From Amblyornis subalaris (lineage: Eukaryota > Chordata > Aves > Passeriformes > Ptilonorhynchidae), in the NCBI GenBank assembly GCA_018881555.1, contig JACAXG010000069.1, forward strand, positions 3,271,403 through 3,335,402: a stretch of DNA of 64,000 bases, in the 5' to 3' direction. Numbering within the stretch: the stretch's first letter is position 1; each line of letters begins with the position of its first letter. Of this stretch, positions 1 through 11,964 are shown piece by piece. The notes under the pieces were generated by a model that had not been told where the DNA came from, searched no databases, and saw nothing but the letters and a program-made list of their open reading frames with translations. The position numbers and the translations under genes were made by a program.

Positions 1-2570
1 AAATCTCTGCTGCCAGCCAACACCACCAGTCCAATCAGTGATTTAGTAATGTCCTTAAACAGTTTCCACTCTTAGCTGAAGCTGCAGATTATTTACTTTT
101 CTCAGTAGTCTAATATTCTGAATCTGTTACTCTTAACTTCAGAGGAATATCATGATCCCTGTACCAAAGTCAAAGCTTGAGATTTGCTGATGGAGCTGTT
201 CCTTTGGGGTTTCAGTTTTGCAGATCTCTTCTGTGGGTTGGGATATATCTCAGTAGCACTAAAGACTGTGGTTTCATTCATTCAGCTTGGATGATTTTTG
301 TTCAAAAGGTTAAAAAAACCTGAGACTGTCTGAGTCAGCAGCAAAGCACTGTGCAACTTTGTTGGCAGTATGGAGTTGAACTGAGTTTCTCTCCTGCATG
401 AACTTTCTCACCTCTGCTCCCCTCTCCCTTCCTTTCCTCTGCACATGATTTCAAGATGCCCTGTTTTGAGTGTCAAGCATTGGCAGTTTTGCAATTGCCA
501 AATCTCACATATTAGCTATGTGAGATACAGACTGTATGTGGTGAGTACAACAAGTTTTATTGAAATTCATCCCTCTGATCAAGCAGGAAAAGTGCCATTA
601 ATATTCTTATATTGAAACATAAACTTCAAAGTGACACAGTAATGTAGCCCAGTGGCAGTGGTTATTTTCAAAGCATACTTTAATGCTATTTTGGTCTGAC
701 CTGCAAGTGAAGCAACCTTTAGTTTGTCTTTCATCAGAATATTGTTAGGCCTTGGCCATTAAACTAAGACATTTGTACTGAATGCCTAACAATGCATGTT
801 TTCAATTTTTTTTTAAAGTCCATTTTGTTTCCAATCACATTTGTCGTACTGTGCTGTACTAATCATAAAATTCTGATAAGAAAATAGAACTTTAATTGTA
901 ACTACAATTTATTGCCATCATCATTGTGCCAAGGATCCCTAAAAGAGCTTGTCTGTCTCCTTAGTGTCAGGTGACAGCATGCTGAAGAAAAATAAACATT
1001 TCTGATTTGGTAGGATTATGAATATAGAGTTATTATAAAATAAGGATAAAGAAGGGAAAAAAAAAAAATTAATCCAAATTAGAACTTTTACTTCTACCCA
1101 GTGCTTACTCATGTTTCCAACAACACAAGAGGCATTACAGTCTCTTTAAGCTCTCAACAGCACTGCAGATATCCAGGCATTGTAAGATACACTTGAAGAA
1201 CTGGCAATGAAAACTGCGTCTTGGAAGTCACAAACTGCTGCTAAAACTCCCCAGAGAGACCAGAGGAGGGACTATCTTTCTGCTCTATTCCTTCTCTGTG
1301 CTGACCATCTCACTGGCTGAATATGTTGCAGTGGCTTTTAGTGAGTAATGCAGGGCCGCAGGGAAAGATGCGAGCAAGCTAAAATGCCCCAGTGAGAATC
1401 TGGGATAGCAGTCTTTCCAATAAGTGAGTTAAATTGCCTCACTGAAACTTGGATATCACTGTGCAGTGCTCAGTTCTGCATACAAATTATTTCTGCAAAA
1501 TTATGCAGTTCTCCCTGAGATTAGACCCAGCATACATTGCTTCCGCAATTTAGGAATGACCATCACAAGGGGTCAGGCAGTGACAGCTCAGTGGTTACAT
1601 GTGTCAAGTATTTAGTCTCTACATCATTGCATCAGCAGGAGATTGTGAGCTATGGTTTTTTTGGAGTTAAGGATATGGTTTTATTTGAGTTGGGAAGAGG
1701 GAAGTAGAAGGCTCTGGTCTGCACACAACTCTGGGAAGCAGCATGAGAAGTGTGGAAAAGCAGACGCTGCTGCATAGCAAGTTAGTTCTAACCCTCCCAA
1801 GAATAGCAGTGACCTCAGTGTACCCTTTCCTCTTTCTTGATACCTTTGGGATTTTAAAAAATGGAACTAAAAGTTGATTCTCACATGAAAACATGAGAAA
1901 AGTTGTAGCTGTCCAATGTTCACAGCAGGGAAGGCTTTCCTAAGCTCTTCACTTCCCTCCACTCATAGCAAGCACGCTCTGCCATAAGTTCTCATCATGA
2001 GGAACTCCAAGGGGAAGAATAAATCAATAGTTTTTATCTTCAATTTCCTTCTCCTACTCATACTATAAATCTCTATTTACAGTGCTTTGTCCACAACAAG
2101 TGAAAAGAAAGTGTTACATCAATTAAAAAACAATTCACAGGTAATGGCTCCCTTGAAAAACCATCATACTGACAAAACTGATTTCAGTTTGACAGACAAA
2201 TCTGCATGACATCTTCAGTTTTTCTATATCTGCATGACATCCCCGGTTTTTTGTGTTTTTTTAAATGTGCATTTTAGACATACATTGAGCAAGAAAACTA
2301 GCATCTCTCACATGAGGTGGTTGTTTTCCTGCTGTTCCTGGGGGGAAAAACTCCATAGCAAATCCACATTAATCGAACACATGAAATTCTTACTTAGATA
2401 TGTGTGTACGTTAGCAGAGGCAAAGTGTACTAAAGGAAGCAAAAGTAAAGAAAAAACGAAAGTAAATTCTGTTTCAAAACAATTCTGAAGAACTAGACTC
2501 TAGCAGTTTCTTTTCCTGGTCAGTGAGAGGAGCCTGTGTATTACAGCTCACTTGCTACAAGCAAGGAAGT
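1..2570. other. Intronic DNA, no feature recognised
   Basis: AT-rich sequence with scattered A and T homopolymer runs and stops in all frames. It is inferred to be part of the RAB3C intron that ends at 37878, because no other gene intervenes before the first RAB3C exon in the window. I see no exon, transposon end or RNA gene here. Confidence 0.6.
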
Positions 2571-2806
2571 AACAGAGCTGAATGTTACAGCCTCTGGGAG
2601 AAAGGGAGAGAACAAAATATGAGCCAGGCAGAATGGATGGAAATGCAAACCTTCCTTTGATGTAATATTTAGCATTAGTCCTTTCAGTATAACAGAGCTG
2701 AGTGTTACAGCCTCTGGGAGAAAGGAAGAGAACAAAATATGAACCAGTCAGAATGGATGGCAATGCAGACCTTCCTTTGATGTAATATTTAGTATCAGTC
2801 ATTTTG
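2571..2806 (+). repeat. Two-copy tandem duplication, 120-bp unit
   Basis: Two adjacent copies of about 120 bp, both starting with AACAGAGCTGA: copy 1 is 2571-2690 and copy 2 is 2691 to about 2806. They share long stretches, such as the block starting GTTACAGCCTCTGGGAGAAA and the block TTCCTTTGATGTAATATTTA, and differ by scattered substitutions with no obvious length change in the period. The last bases of each unit diverge most. The unit does not match a transposon family I recognise. The two short minus-strand reading frames across it are by-products of the duplication and not a gene. Confidence 0.9.
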
Positions 2807-5800
2807 GTTTTGCTTGCTTGGAGAGAATCAGCAAACACACCATTAAGACCCAATAACAAGCAACCTGAACCTGCAATTAAAAAAAATAAAAAATAAAAAG
2901 AAATACATAGGTTAAAATTGTATATATAAGCTGTGGTAAAGTTGAGAGAAATCATAAGTATAACTTTTGTATTATATTTTTAGATTCACAAATTGAAATT
3001 AGTCGTTTTAGCCTCTCTCCTTATTTAGTGCAGCCTTTTTAATCTACATATTTTCTGAGCTTTTAAACTAAAAATGCTCAACTCTTGGGATAGAAGCTAT
3101 AAGTCTAAGCAGATTCAAAGATGTTTCCTTCATAGATAAAGGAAAATCAATATTGGTAGTTCATCTAAAATACAAACACTTACCCAGTTTTTATAATCTT
3201 CACAGAGTTTTGTTGTCTATGTGCATATTTGAGTGAGTAGATTACAAAAAATACAGAAGTAACTAAGAATGATTAGGAAATGTTGCCTCTAGCAACTCAT
3301 ATAGTATCTGTTAAGAGACATTTATATTCTGAAAGTCATGGGTGTTTAAAATGACTTTTCAGTCTCCATGGAAACTCTTTACTGAGTTAGTTACTGCAGT
3401 CACAGCTTAGATATATAAACAAAAGCATGGGTACAATGGCTAGAGGGGACGTCTGGGTTTATCTGAGGTTGTTAAAGGGCTTTTCATACTGCCTAGTGTA
3501 GTAAACCAGTCTTCCAATCCAGTGGGCTATTAAGAAAACAAAAACTAATCTTTTCCTCGCATTTAAGTTAAGGTTTTAAAACGTAACTTGTTAATCAGGT
3601 GTCTTCAATGTTGCTTTCCAAAAGGAGAGACCTCTCAGGGCTCATATTTTCAAGAAGTTTGGAATATATTACAAGCTCTTTTATGAGACCATCTAAACTG
3701 CAAGCTTTGTGCTAAAGCTGAATTTGGTTTAATTCCAGTTCTATTCTCTCTTTCCCAACAAAGTCATACAAGGAAAATCCATTCAGAGCTTACAAGAGCT
3801 GTTCTGTCATCTTTATTTGAAATGTACCAGAAGGCAGAAGGGAACAGTGGAAGGGAGTCATAAAACTGTGGTTCTGTTTAAGATACCAAAAAGTGATGCT
3901 GACCTACTCAGCAAACTGGGAGTGCAGACAGAGAGAGTAAATGGTCTGGGGTCCTGTCTCCTCTTTGGAGAAGATGGCAAAATCCCAAATGAACAGAAAG
4001 GAAGTTTTTAGAGAAGGTGTCTGAAAAAAGAAATAGGTCCTCCAAGTCAGCCAAGGAGAAGCAAAGATGTTTGTCCAGAGTGGTAGTTACGTGGAAGAGC
4101 AGATATATTTCCCTTAGAGAAGAACTAGAATGCGATCAGACATCCTTCAGAGCTTCCTCAAGCGTTCCTCAAGCCAGTTTCTGCAGCTGATGATGGGCAG
4201 AAACTCATGGTGAGGGCCGCAGCACTTGCAGCAGAGTGAGGATCATAGATGTGTGGGAGATATTGCAGGGACCTGTGGGAACCAGAAAATGCCTTTAATC
4301 AGAGGGACTTGAGTGAGAGCTGTAGAATGAGGCAGCTTGGATCATCCCACCACAGCTTGAGCACCTGTCTTCAGATTGTGACTGGGATGAAGCAGGAGGG
4401 CTCACACACTAAAATCACTGGGGAATGGTTTCTGGAAGCTTGTCGTTATTTTGTATTTCTATTACTGACCTTTATTTAATTCATACATCCCCTTATGCTG
4501 ATTTCCCTCCTTAGTCTCTGGTGCATCACTTTAAAAATATTTTTTCACCCTTTTCTGGCTATTTTCCATATCCTTGTTTTTGTTGGTTTTCTTCTTTTCT
4601 CCTGAGTCTGGAACACCAGCATCTTTTCAACTTACAAAAGAATCAACTCACAAAAATGGGGTTTATTGCTTCCTCACTTAACTGGTGAAAGACTTTGTGG
4701 GAAGGGGCAAAGGAGGAAGGGAAAAGGCTTTTCCTAGGAAGAAGAATGCTTCAGACTGAGAACACTTAGTAAAGTAGAAGTAGATTTGTAAAATATATTT
4801 AAACAAGTCTTGGAATTGTTCTGTTTCAACTTAGGGTCTGCCAGAGCCCACTCATGAACACGTGTATTGATGAAAAGTCTCTGACACAGATTTTTTGCAT
4901 TTCAGTCTGATTTTTTTATAATAAATTGTTGAAATTTACTTTTCTGACTGCAAAGGTTATCTTGAAAATGATGCAACAAAAGACCAAACTGGGGTGTTTC
5001 AATATTGCGCTGGTATATTCATATCACAAATCAAAAGTTGATAATGACAGTCCTTTCTCCACAAAATCATTTCCTGTGCACTAACAGCTAGTATGCACTT
5101 TCCAAGCACACTCAGCTCCAAACAGCAGAGGATTGTGTTGTCCCAGAAGTGCAGGGATGGCTTGGAAAAGCGCAACTATCCCCACTTGTATGGGCATCTC
5201 CCTGCTGTCAGAACATTGACAGCTCTTCTCCCTGGGCAATAACAATAGCCCACACTGCTTTCTGAAGGAAGAGTTTCAAGGACTAGTGTTCATCCCATGA
5301 GTTACTGAAAGGTGTTGAATGCAAAGGCTTATGTTAAATAGTGTGTAGTTTAGTGCAGTTTACATTTCCATGAGGTGTGCAAAGTGAGGACAGTTGGACA
5401 CTGTCTTCTCTGGCCCGTTGTCCTATACAGAGGAAGTGTTTAAGTTTGCTTTTATGGCTTCCAGACTAAAGCTTCCTTATCTGGAGCTACCTTATTCCCC
5501 AGTCACAGACAGACCTTGCTGGCTTCTGTTGCAGCCCAGCCAGACAGGAAGAACTGAGGTAGTGTTTTGAACTGTAAAGTTGCACTGTATGCACATGTTG
5601 GATTAAAATGTTATTGCAGCACCCTACAGACTGCATGGGTCCCTGTCACAACTTTATTTCCTGCAGGTGGTTTTTGCCTTTGTAAAGGCAAAAGTCTTCT
5701 GGTGTGCAGCATTCTCACCAATATACAGTATACTGAAACCAGTTTATAGATTTCTTTAATAAAGATGTTGGAGAAAATGACTAAGAATTAAGCTTTACAA

Positions 5801-8800
5801 GTTGCAAGACTTGTCAAGGGAAATTAAAATGTAGGCTCATTCTTATTTAGTAGAATATTTGAATCACTACCTATCTTATTCCATGATGTATGCACATGTC
5901 TAGTATGTTTCTATATTTCCTATGCTTATTCACCTTGATAATAGTCTAGCAGAGTCAACACTCATCTCTTCTAGACTTGGACTGACTTGGACTAAAATCT
6001 TGATTTCAATTTTGTAAAAAAAGAATATTTTTTTCTAGCAATAAGAGTAAGGAAGCGAATGGCATGATGAAGTAGCTATTTTGATATTTTAATATATCTA
6101 AGTTTTTTTATTAGGGATTACGGATATTATTATTAATTTAAAACTCCCAGAAAAGTGTCACTGCTTTCTTACGTGGTAAGATTTAAACAGAAAAACAAAC
6201 TCAGTACATTCTACATGAGAGTTCTGGGAAGGGAAGTGCTTATAAACACAAGTGTTTGGATTCACTTTTCAGCATTTTAAAGTCAATCATTCAATACAGA
6301 TTTAATTACCTTCATCTTTATTGTATTGTTTTTTTGAGGGTTTTTTTTTGTGCTGAAGGCATTGTCGCACTTTCTTGGGTTGACTTAATTGAAAACTGTT
6401 GATTCATTACTTTGGTTGCACTCCTTTTTGATTTTTTCTTTTTCATAGTTGTGGCCAGTTCCATACACGTAAGAACCTGGTGTAGTGAGAGATGAAGTCC
6501 TCCACACTGTTAAAAATTAGGTCTTAAATGTCCTTTGCTTTTTCATTTTTAGCTATAACTAAGGCCATCAAGGATGAAATCAGCCAATCCTCCTTAAGTG
6601 AGTGCCTGAAAAATATGAATGCTTGAAGTATTACTTATTTAATATTCAGCAGTTAATCAGCATTGTTAGCATTTCCTTTGATTACCATTTCATTATTTAT
6701 TATTTTTAATTGAATTCTGCATTCATAAAAAACCCTCAGGAAACTAAGGGTATGAAAAAAGAGAATTTCTGTAAAGAATGTATGCATACCTTACCATGAA
6801 GTATGTAATTTGCTTCTGACTCTTAGCAATGAAGTCTGCTGGGAATGTCTTCTGGTTTTGCTTAGGATTTAAAGTGGGGGGAGAAGTGGGGGTGGGATGA
6901 GGGGAAACAAAAGACATGAAGGAAATGAGATGGAATCTTTGCTGCTATATGAGGTGACTATTGTGCTTTTCTCTGATTAATTTCTTTTCACATAAAGGAG
7001 TAAATCAGGATATTTAGTGGATGTAGATTGTTTGGTTGGGCTTTGGCTTTTCGGGAGATGACTATATAATAAAGAAGAAAAAAGCATGAGTGCAAAATAA
7101 GAGGACCAAATCAGATGTCTAAGGAACAGGGGTGAGGGGGTGGCATGTGTGTCAAGGATGTGAATAGTGAGAACTGTACTTCAGAAAGATAGAAGTAAAA
7201 TGGTAAGAATCACTTTTTTGAAGAAAGAGAATTAAGAAATATAGTTGTTCTGATAACCTTTCATCAGTGCAGCAGCATTGCCTGTTCTCATTCCAGCTAC
7301 TTTCCATTTTGTGAAACTCCCATGTCCCCATGGGTGGCCGACAAGCGGTGCACATTTTGTGCTAGCTCACTGTGATGCAAAAGGGCAGTGTTGCTCAGCC
7401 TGCAGGCAATTTAAAATCAGAGCAAGCTGTTGTACTTAGAAGCCACAAGAATTTTTCTGCTCAGCCAAGACACATGCCAGGGCTGGCCTAGCTTCCCGGA
7501 CTAGCAGCATCCTTGATGCCATCAGCAGAGCTTTAGATGTTCATGGCATGGGGTTCAAGAATATAAGCCTATCAAGTTTTAGACAAATTCCAGACAAATT
7601 ATAAAGAAAAACGTAATGTTCAGAGGAAAAAAAAAACCAACAAACCAAAATGTATGCCTCCTGACATATAAAACTGTGGAGATGAAAAATAAAATACAGT
7701 GCAGCTGAGCTTGTTTCTTCCTCCAGACATTTGTTGCTTTGCTTTGCAGAAGCACTGAATATTCAGTTATTTAACCCCAATAATATGTACTCATGTATCT
7801 GTAACTTAGTGAACAGGTGGCAAATGTATTGTAAGCTAGAAACATAACAAACACCAGAGAGTCTGTTGAGCAAAGCACATGCAACATTTGGTGTCTTACA
7901 CACATAAAAGAGGGAGACACTGGGTTTTAAAGCACCTTTTAAAAAAGCTACAGCCAGCATTTTGTTTCTCATGGTGATCAAAAGGACATGGCCACATTCT
8001 TCCAACAAGTTTAAGACTTAGGTAGTTTGTAGATCAGCACTAATATTGTTTAATTTTTTTGACTACACCTCACTGTTGTGAATGAGTGTTTTAGGTCACT
8101 CAAACAATGCATCCAGAATGCTTTATTGTTATTTTCAAATATGTATGACTGTTAAAGGAGTACTTGAGAAATTACCAGTGGAACCATTTTTCATTATCCA
8201 GAATTGAAGAAGTAGTTGGATTTCATCTCTTCATCTTAAGTAACTCTGCTGTTGATGTGCATCCTGTCCAGTATCACTTTGGCCTCACACATTTCAACCT
8301 GATTTTTGATGTTGCTGATCTGTACTGAGCTATGAGCAAAAAAAAGAACAAAGAAATCTAGTGAAGAATGGGTTCAGAAGCATGGAAGTATTGGCTTAAA
8401 TAAATATTCTGTTTTATGTAAAATGCATACACCATTGACAGCTGTCCTAGGAAAGAAGGTGCTAATCTTCAATGAGACAGATTTAATTAGAGTAATAGAA
8501 GGATATGAGAATAAGGAGTCTAAAATATAGTACTTATATGTCCATACATAACAGGAAAGGCAAACAATTGAACTTTGGGGACATTATGAACTGCAAAGAG
8601 ATTATAACCTAATTGTTGACACTTTATCCATATGAATGATTTTTATGATGGATTTTTAAAGTCTTTTGTAGAGTGTCAATAATTATCTGGTCTGAACCCA
8701 GTAGACACTGAAGAAGGACATAGAAATAAATGCTCTAATATTAACTTTAAGCTATGCTCTGCCAGATATGTGCCCAGTGTTTTAAGGACAGCTGGATCCA

Positions 8801-11477
8801 TGTATACAGATAGGGAGCACATCCTATCAGAACAGCAGCTGGATACACCATTGGGCTGAGCAAGTCCAAGATTCTGCGGCCAAACTGAAAAAAAAATCTA
8901 GTCAGTCTGAGAACCTTTTTATCTCCAAAAGAATATTACTTAGGTAAGATATTAAGGGGGGCGGTGGGAGGGTGGGGAGTTAGTGTGAAGTATCAGAGTG
9001 AATTTTGGTCTCAAAACTGGAAACACTTTGTAGTGAAAGGGGATTATGTGGCTTTCAAAGGACTCCATTTTGTTTTGTTTCCATAGGTTGAGGTTCAGAG
9101 TTACCTTTTTTTGTGTGTTTTAAATGTTTTCAGGCCTTTACCTTGACCATGAGGGCCAAAAGTATCCCTTTTTTAAAAAAATGCATGTAATACCACAATC
9201 TAAGAGCAAATATTCAGAAGCAAATGCTGAGTTTTGTGATAATTTTAAAGAGAATTTGTAAACATATAACTTTTAATATATTTCCTACCAAGAAACATAT
9301 CCTACCACAAACAAATCCATCTGTCCTCCCTGAAAATTGCTGAAAAATATATGGCTTCAGAAAATATGATATATACAATGACCTTAAGAATGGCTCTGAA
9401 GGTCACATTATCATTGGATATGATGATGTGAAGTAACTGTATGTTAGGAATGCAATCTAATCCTATCCTTACAGTATCACTTTAGTGATTGCAGTCTGCA
9501 ATTATTTTCTTCAGTTAACAGGTTCAGTTGAATTTCAGTTTATGAGTTCTTTTGCTTTGCATTCTTTCTGTTCCTTCCCATACTTGGAAAGCTTGGGCTT
9601 TACATGATGCCAAGGAATAGAGAATAAATACACCCAAAACAGTTTGGACTGGATGATAATTGGTTATGCACCAGGCGGGCAAGCAGACTGCTTCTGGGTT
9701 TCAATGTCGTGTCCCTGTGTGGTGCTGCATTGCATTGTTTTATTTAGACATCCTGACTGTCTAGGAGGTTCCCTAAAATCATACACATGATGCTGTACAC
9801 ATGCTCTCCATCTGTACTTGTGTGTGTAAATCTACCCTACATTAATGTTCCTTTCTTTTTTCATTTTCCCATATCCTGAAGTTTAAAAGAATATGATGAG
9901 AAAGATTGATTTAGTTACAGTTACCCTTCTACTGTTAATCCACTGCATTCAAGGTCTTCACTGAACTGACTGCCAGTTGTATTAGGCTTCATGGAAAAAT
10001 GCCATGTAAAATTTCACTTCTTAGAAAAATAAAACAAACCTTTGGAGTTGAGATGGTGGAAGACAAAATAATGCCAAATATCTGTACTTATCTCAGGAAC
10101 TCTATCTCTGGTTTAAAGTTTTGTAATGGGATTGGGAGTGGCTGTTTCCATTAACTGTTTTTTACCAATATTAATTAAGTAGTTATTCTAAAGAAAATAA
10201 CATATTGACGAAAATGTTTTTAAGTGTTCACAAGTACTTCAAAAACATTGGCAATGAATTCTTATTGAGGAGATGATGACATGCTTCTTCAATTTTTTTT
10301 CTGTTCTCAACTATTTGTCTCACTTCAAAGGCTTAGAAGTATAGAGGAAACAAAGTAATGCATTTAAACAGTAAATAAATTTGCAATGTTGATGGGAAGA
10401 CCTTTTTCTATAAACTTTGCAAATAGTTCCACCTTAAATCCATACGGCAGTTGGAAATAGGTCAACACTGAGCATCTTGTTATTTGATGAAAGAATTCAA
10501 ACCTGTTTCCAAGGTAACCAATCCCATCCTCTATAAATCTCTGCCATGCTTCTACCTGTTTTGTGAAGCTGAATGCTTTTTTCATTTCCTGAGGTATAGT
10601 TTGAACTTTAACACACACCTGTACGCACACACCACATGCTGCTTTGTTTCCACTGTGATGAAGGACACAACAAAAGTAAATAGGAGTTGGTTAATATTTA
10701 AACTGTTAATGCAGGTGTCTCAGTAGCACATTCATAGAGCTTTTGTAAATGGTGCCAAGCAGCCCTTGAACAAATAGTTTTTACAGGTATGGCAGATTAA
10801 TTTTGGATGAATTTCTGGATACCTAGTTGTCAGGTCATTATAGTCTCCTTTGTTCTCTGCTCTCTACCGAGACTAGGAAGGATACTCTATTCTTTAGAAA
10901 GTAATGAGGATGTGTCAATAACGGCAAATGATAGTCAGTAATACCATTTAATGCATAAACTGCCATGTCTCTGTTGCATTAGGTAGGTGCTCCACACATC
11001 TGCATGTAAATGCAGAACACTAGCAATTTTTCTTTGCACATTCCACGTGCTTCTGCACACATTAAAATATATTCTGGAAAAGTTCAGAAAGATCATTCTT
11101 TTTGTCTTAAAATTATTTTTTCTTTTGAGACAGTAAGTGTTTGGGAGGGTTGCAGCAAAATATATGGCAGTAGAACGTAGTACCCAGTAAAGGAGATGTG
11201 GCAGGCAATAAAAAAATTTGCAAAAATATCTTCTTTTGTCTGGAAAAAACTGTGAACATGATACCTGATTAAGGACATTTAATTTGTTATCTGAAACGTG
11301 GCCAACATTATGACCTAAATAAATCAGCTTACACTCCCCATGACAGAGAGTGTCTCAAATGAAAGAATGAGATGATTCACTAAATTCAGTTCTGCAACTA
11401 TATATGAGTGAATACAGTGTTATACCATGCCTTACATTTAATTTGTAACACCAAGGATTGTCAATTTGAGAGTGTTC
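2807..11477. other. Intronic DNA, no gene recognised
   Basis: AT-rich intron sequence. All open frames are short (under about 90 codons), lack recognisable domains and have no splice context. A few G-rich or T-rich low-complexity patches occur, for example near 6875-6905 and 8955-8980. I see no complete transposon, tRNA or other RNA gene. Confidence 0.55.
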
Positions 11478-11926
11478 TGATTCCAGCCAGGACAGGGTTA
11501 TTTTTTTTTTGCAGTGGCTGGGACGGGTATGGCTGGAACACAGGGGTTAGTCTATACCACCTCACATCATTCCTCAGGGAGTCTCTCTCTTCTGCGGAGA
11601 AGAGGTTCCCTCTGGTCGAGAAAACATGGTGGAGGTAGCCAACAGCTATTGTTTATTATTGGGGTTTTTTCCTTGTGAACTGTTCCTTTTCTTATACTCT
11701 CTGTCAGTAGTATTGTTGTTACTGTTTGTTTTCTTATCTCATTGCCGTTTGCAGTAAATTGCTCTTATCTCAACCCAAGACCTTTGCCTTTTGTGTCGTC
11801 AGTTCTCAACTCCATCCCACTGCAGCAGGTAGCAGGAGGTGAAGAGGGAGCAAGAGAGAGTGGTGTGTGGTTTTGGAGTCTTAGTGTGGGCACTGAACTG
11901 AGGAGTACCGTTCCTAAACCACGACA
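11478..11926 (+). mobile_element. Solo LTR of an avian endogenous retrovirus
   Basis: A 449-bp segment starting TGATTCCAGCCAGGACAGGG and ending AAACCACGACA, so it has TG...CA termini. It resembles a widespread neoavian endogenous-retrovirus LTR group. The 5' end, the T-rich stretch with TGTTTGTTTTCTTATCTCATT, the AGTAAATTGCTCTTATCTC block (an AGTAAA poly(A)-signal-like hexamer at about 11753) and the terminal ACCACGACA all fit. No retroviral gag, pol or env lies on either side, so this is a solo LTR left by recombination between the LTRs of a provirus. A target-site duplication is not clear: GTTC precedes the element and GTTT follows it. The family is assigned from memory of consensus features, and the orientation from the position of the poly(A)-like signal. 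Confidence 0.75.
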
Positions 11927-11930
11927 GTTT

Positions 11931-11964
11931 ATGGTTAGTTTTCTGTTATGATTAGTTTTCTGTT
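11931..11964 (+). repeat. Two-copy 17-bp tandem repeat next to the LTR
   Basis: ATGGTTAGTTTTCTGTT (11931-11947) is followed at once by ATGATTAGTTTTCTGTT (11948-11964), with one difference in 17 bases. It begins four bases after the 3' end of the solo LTR. It may be replication slippage at the insertion site or a pre-existing micro-duplication. Confidence 0.85.
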
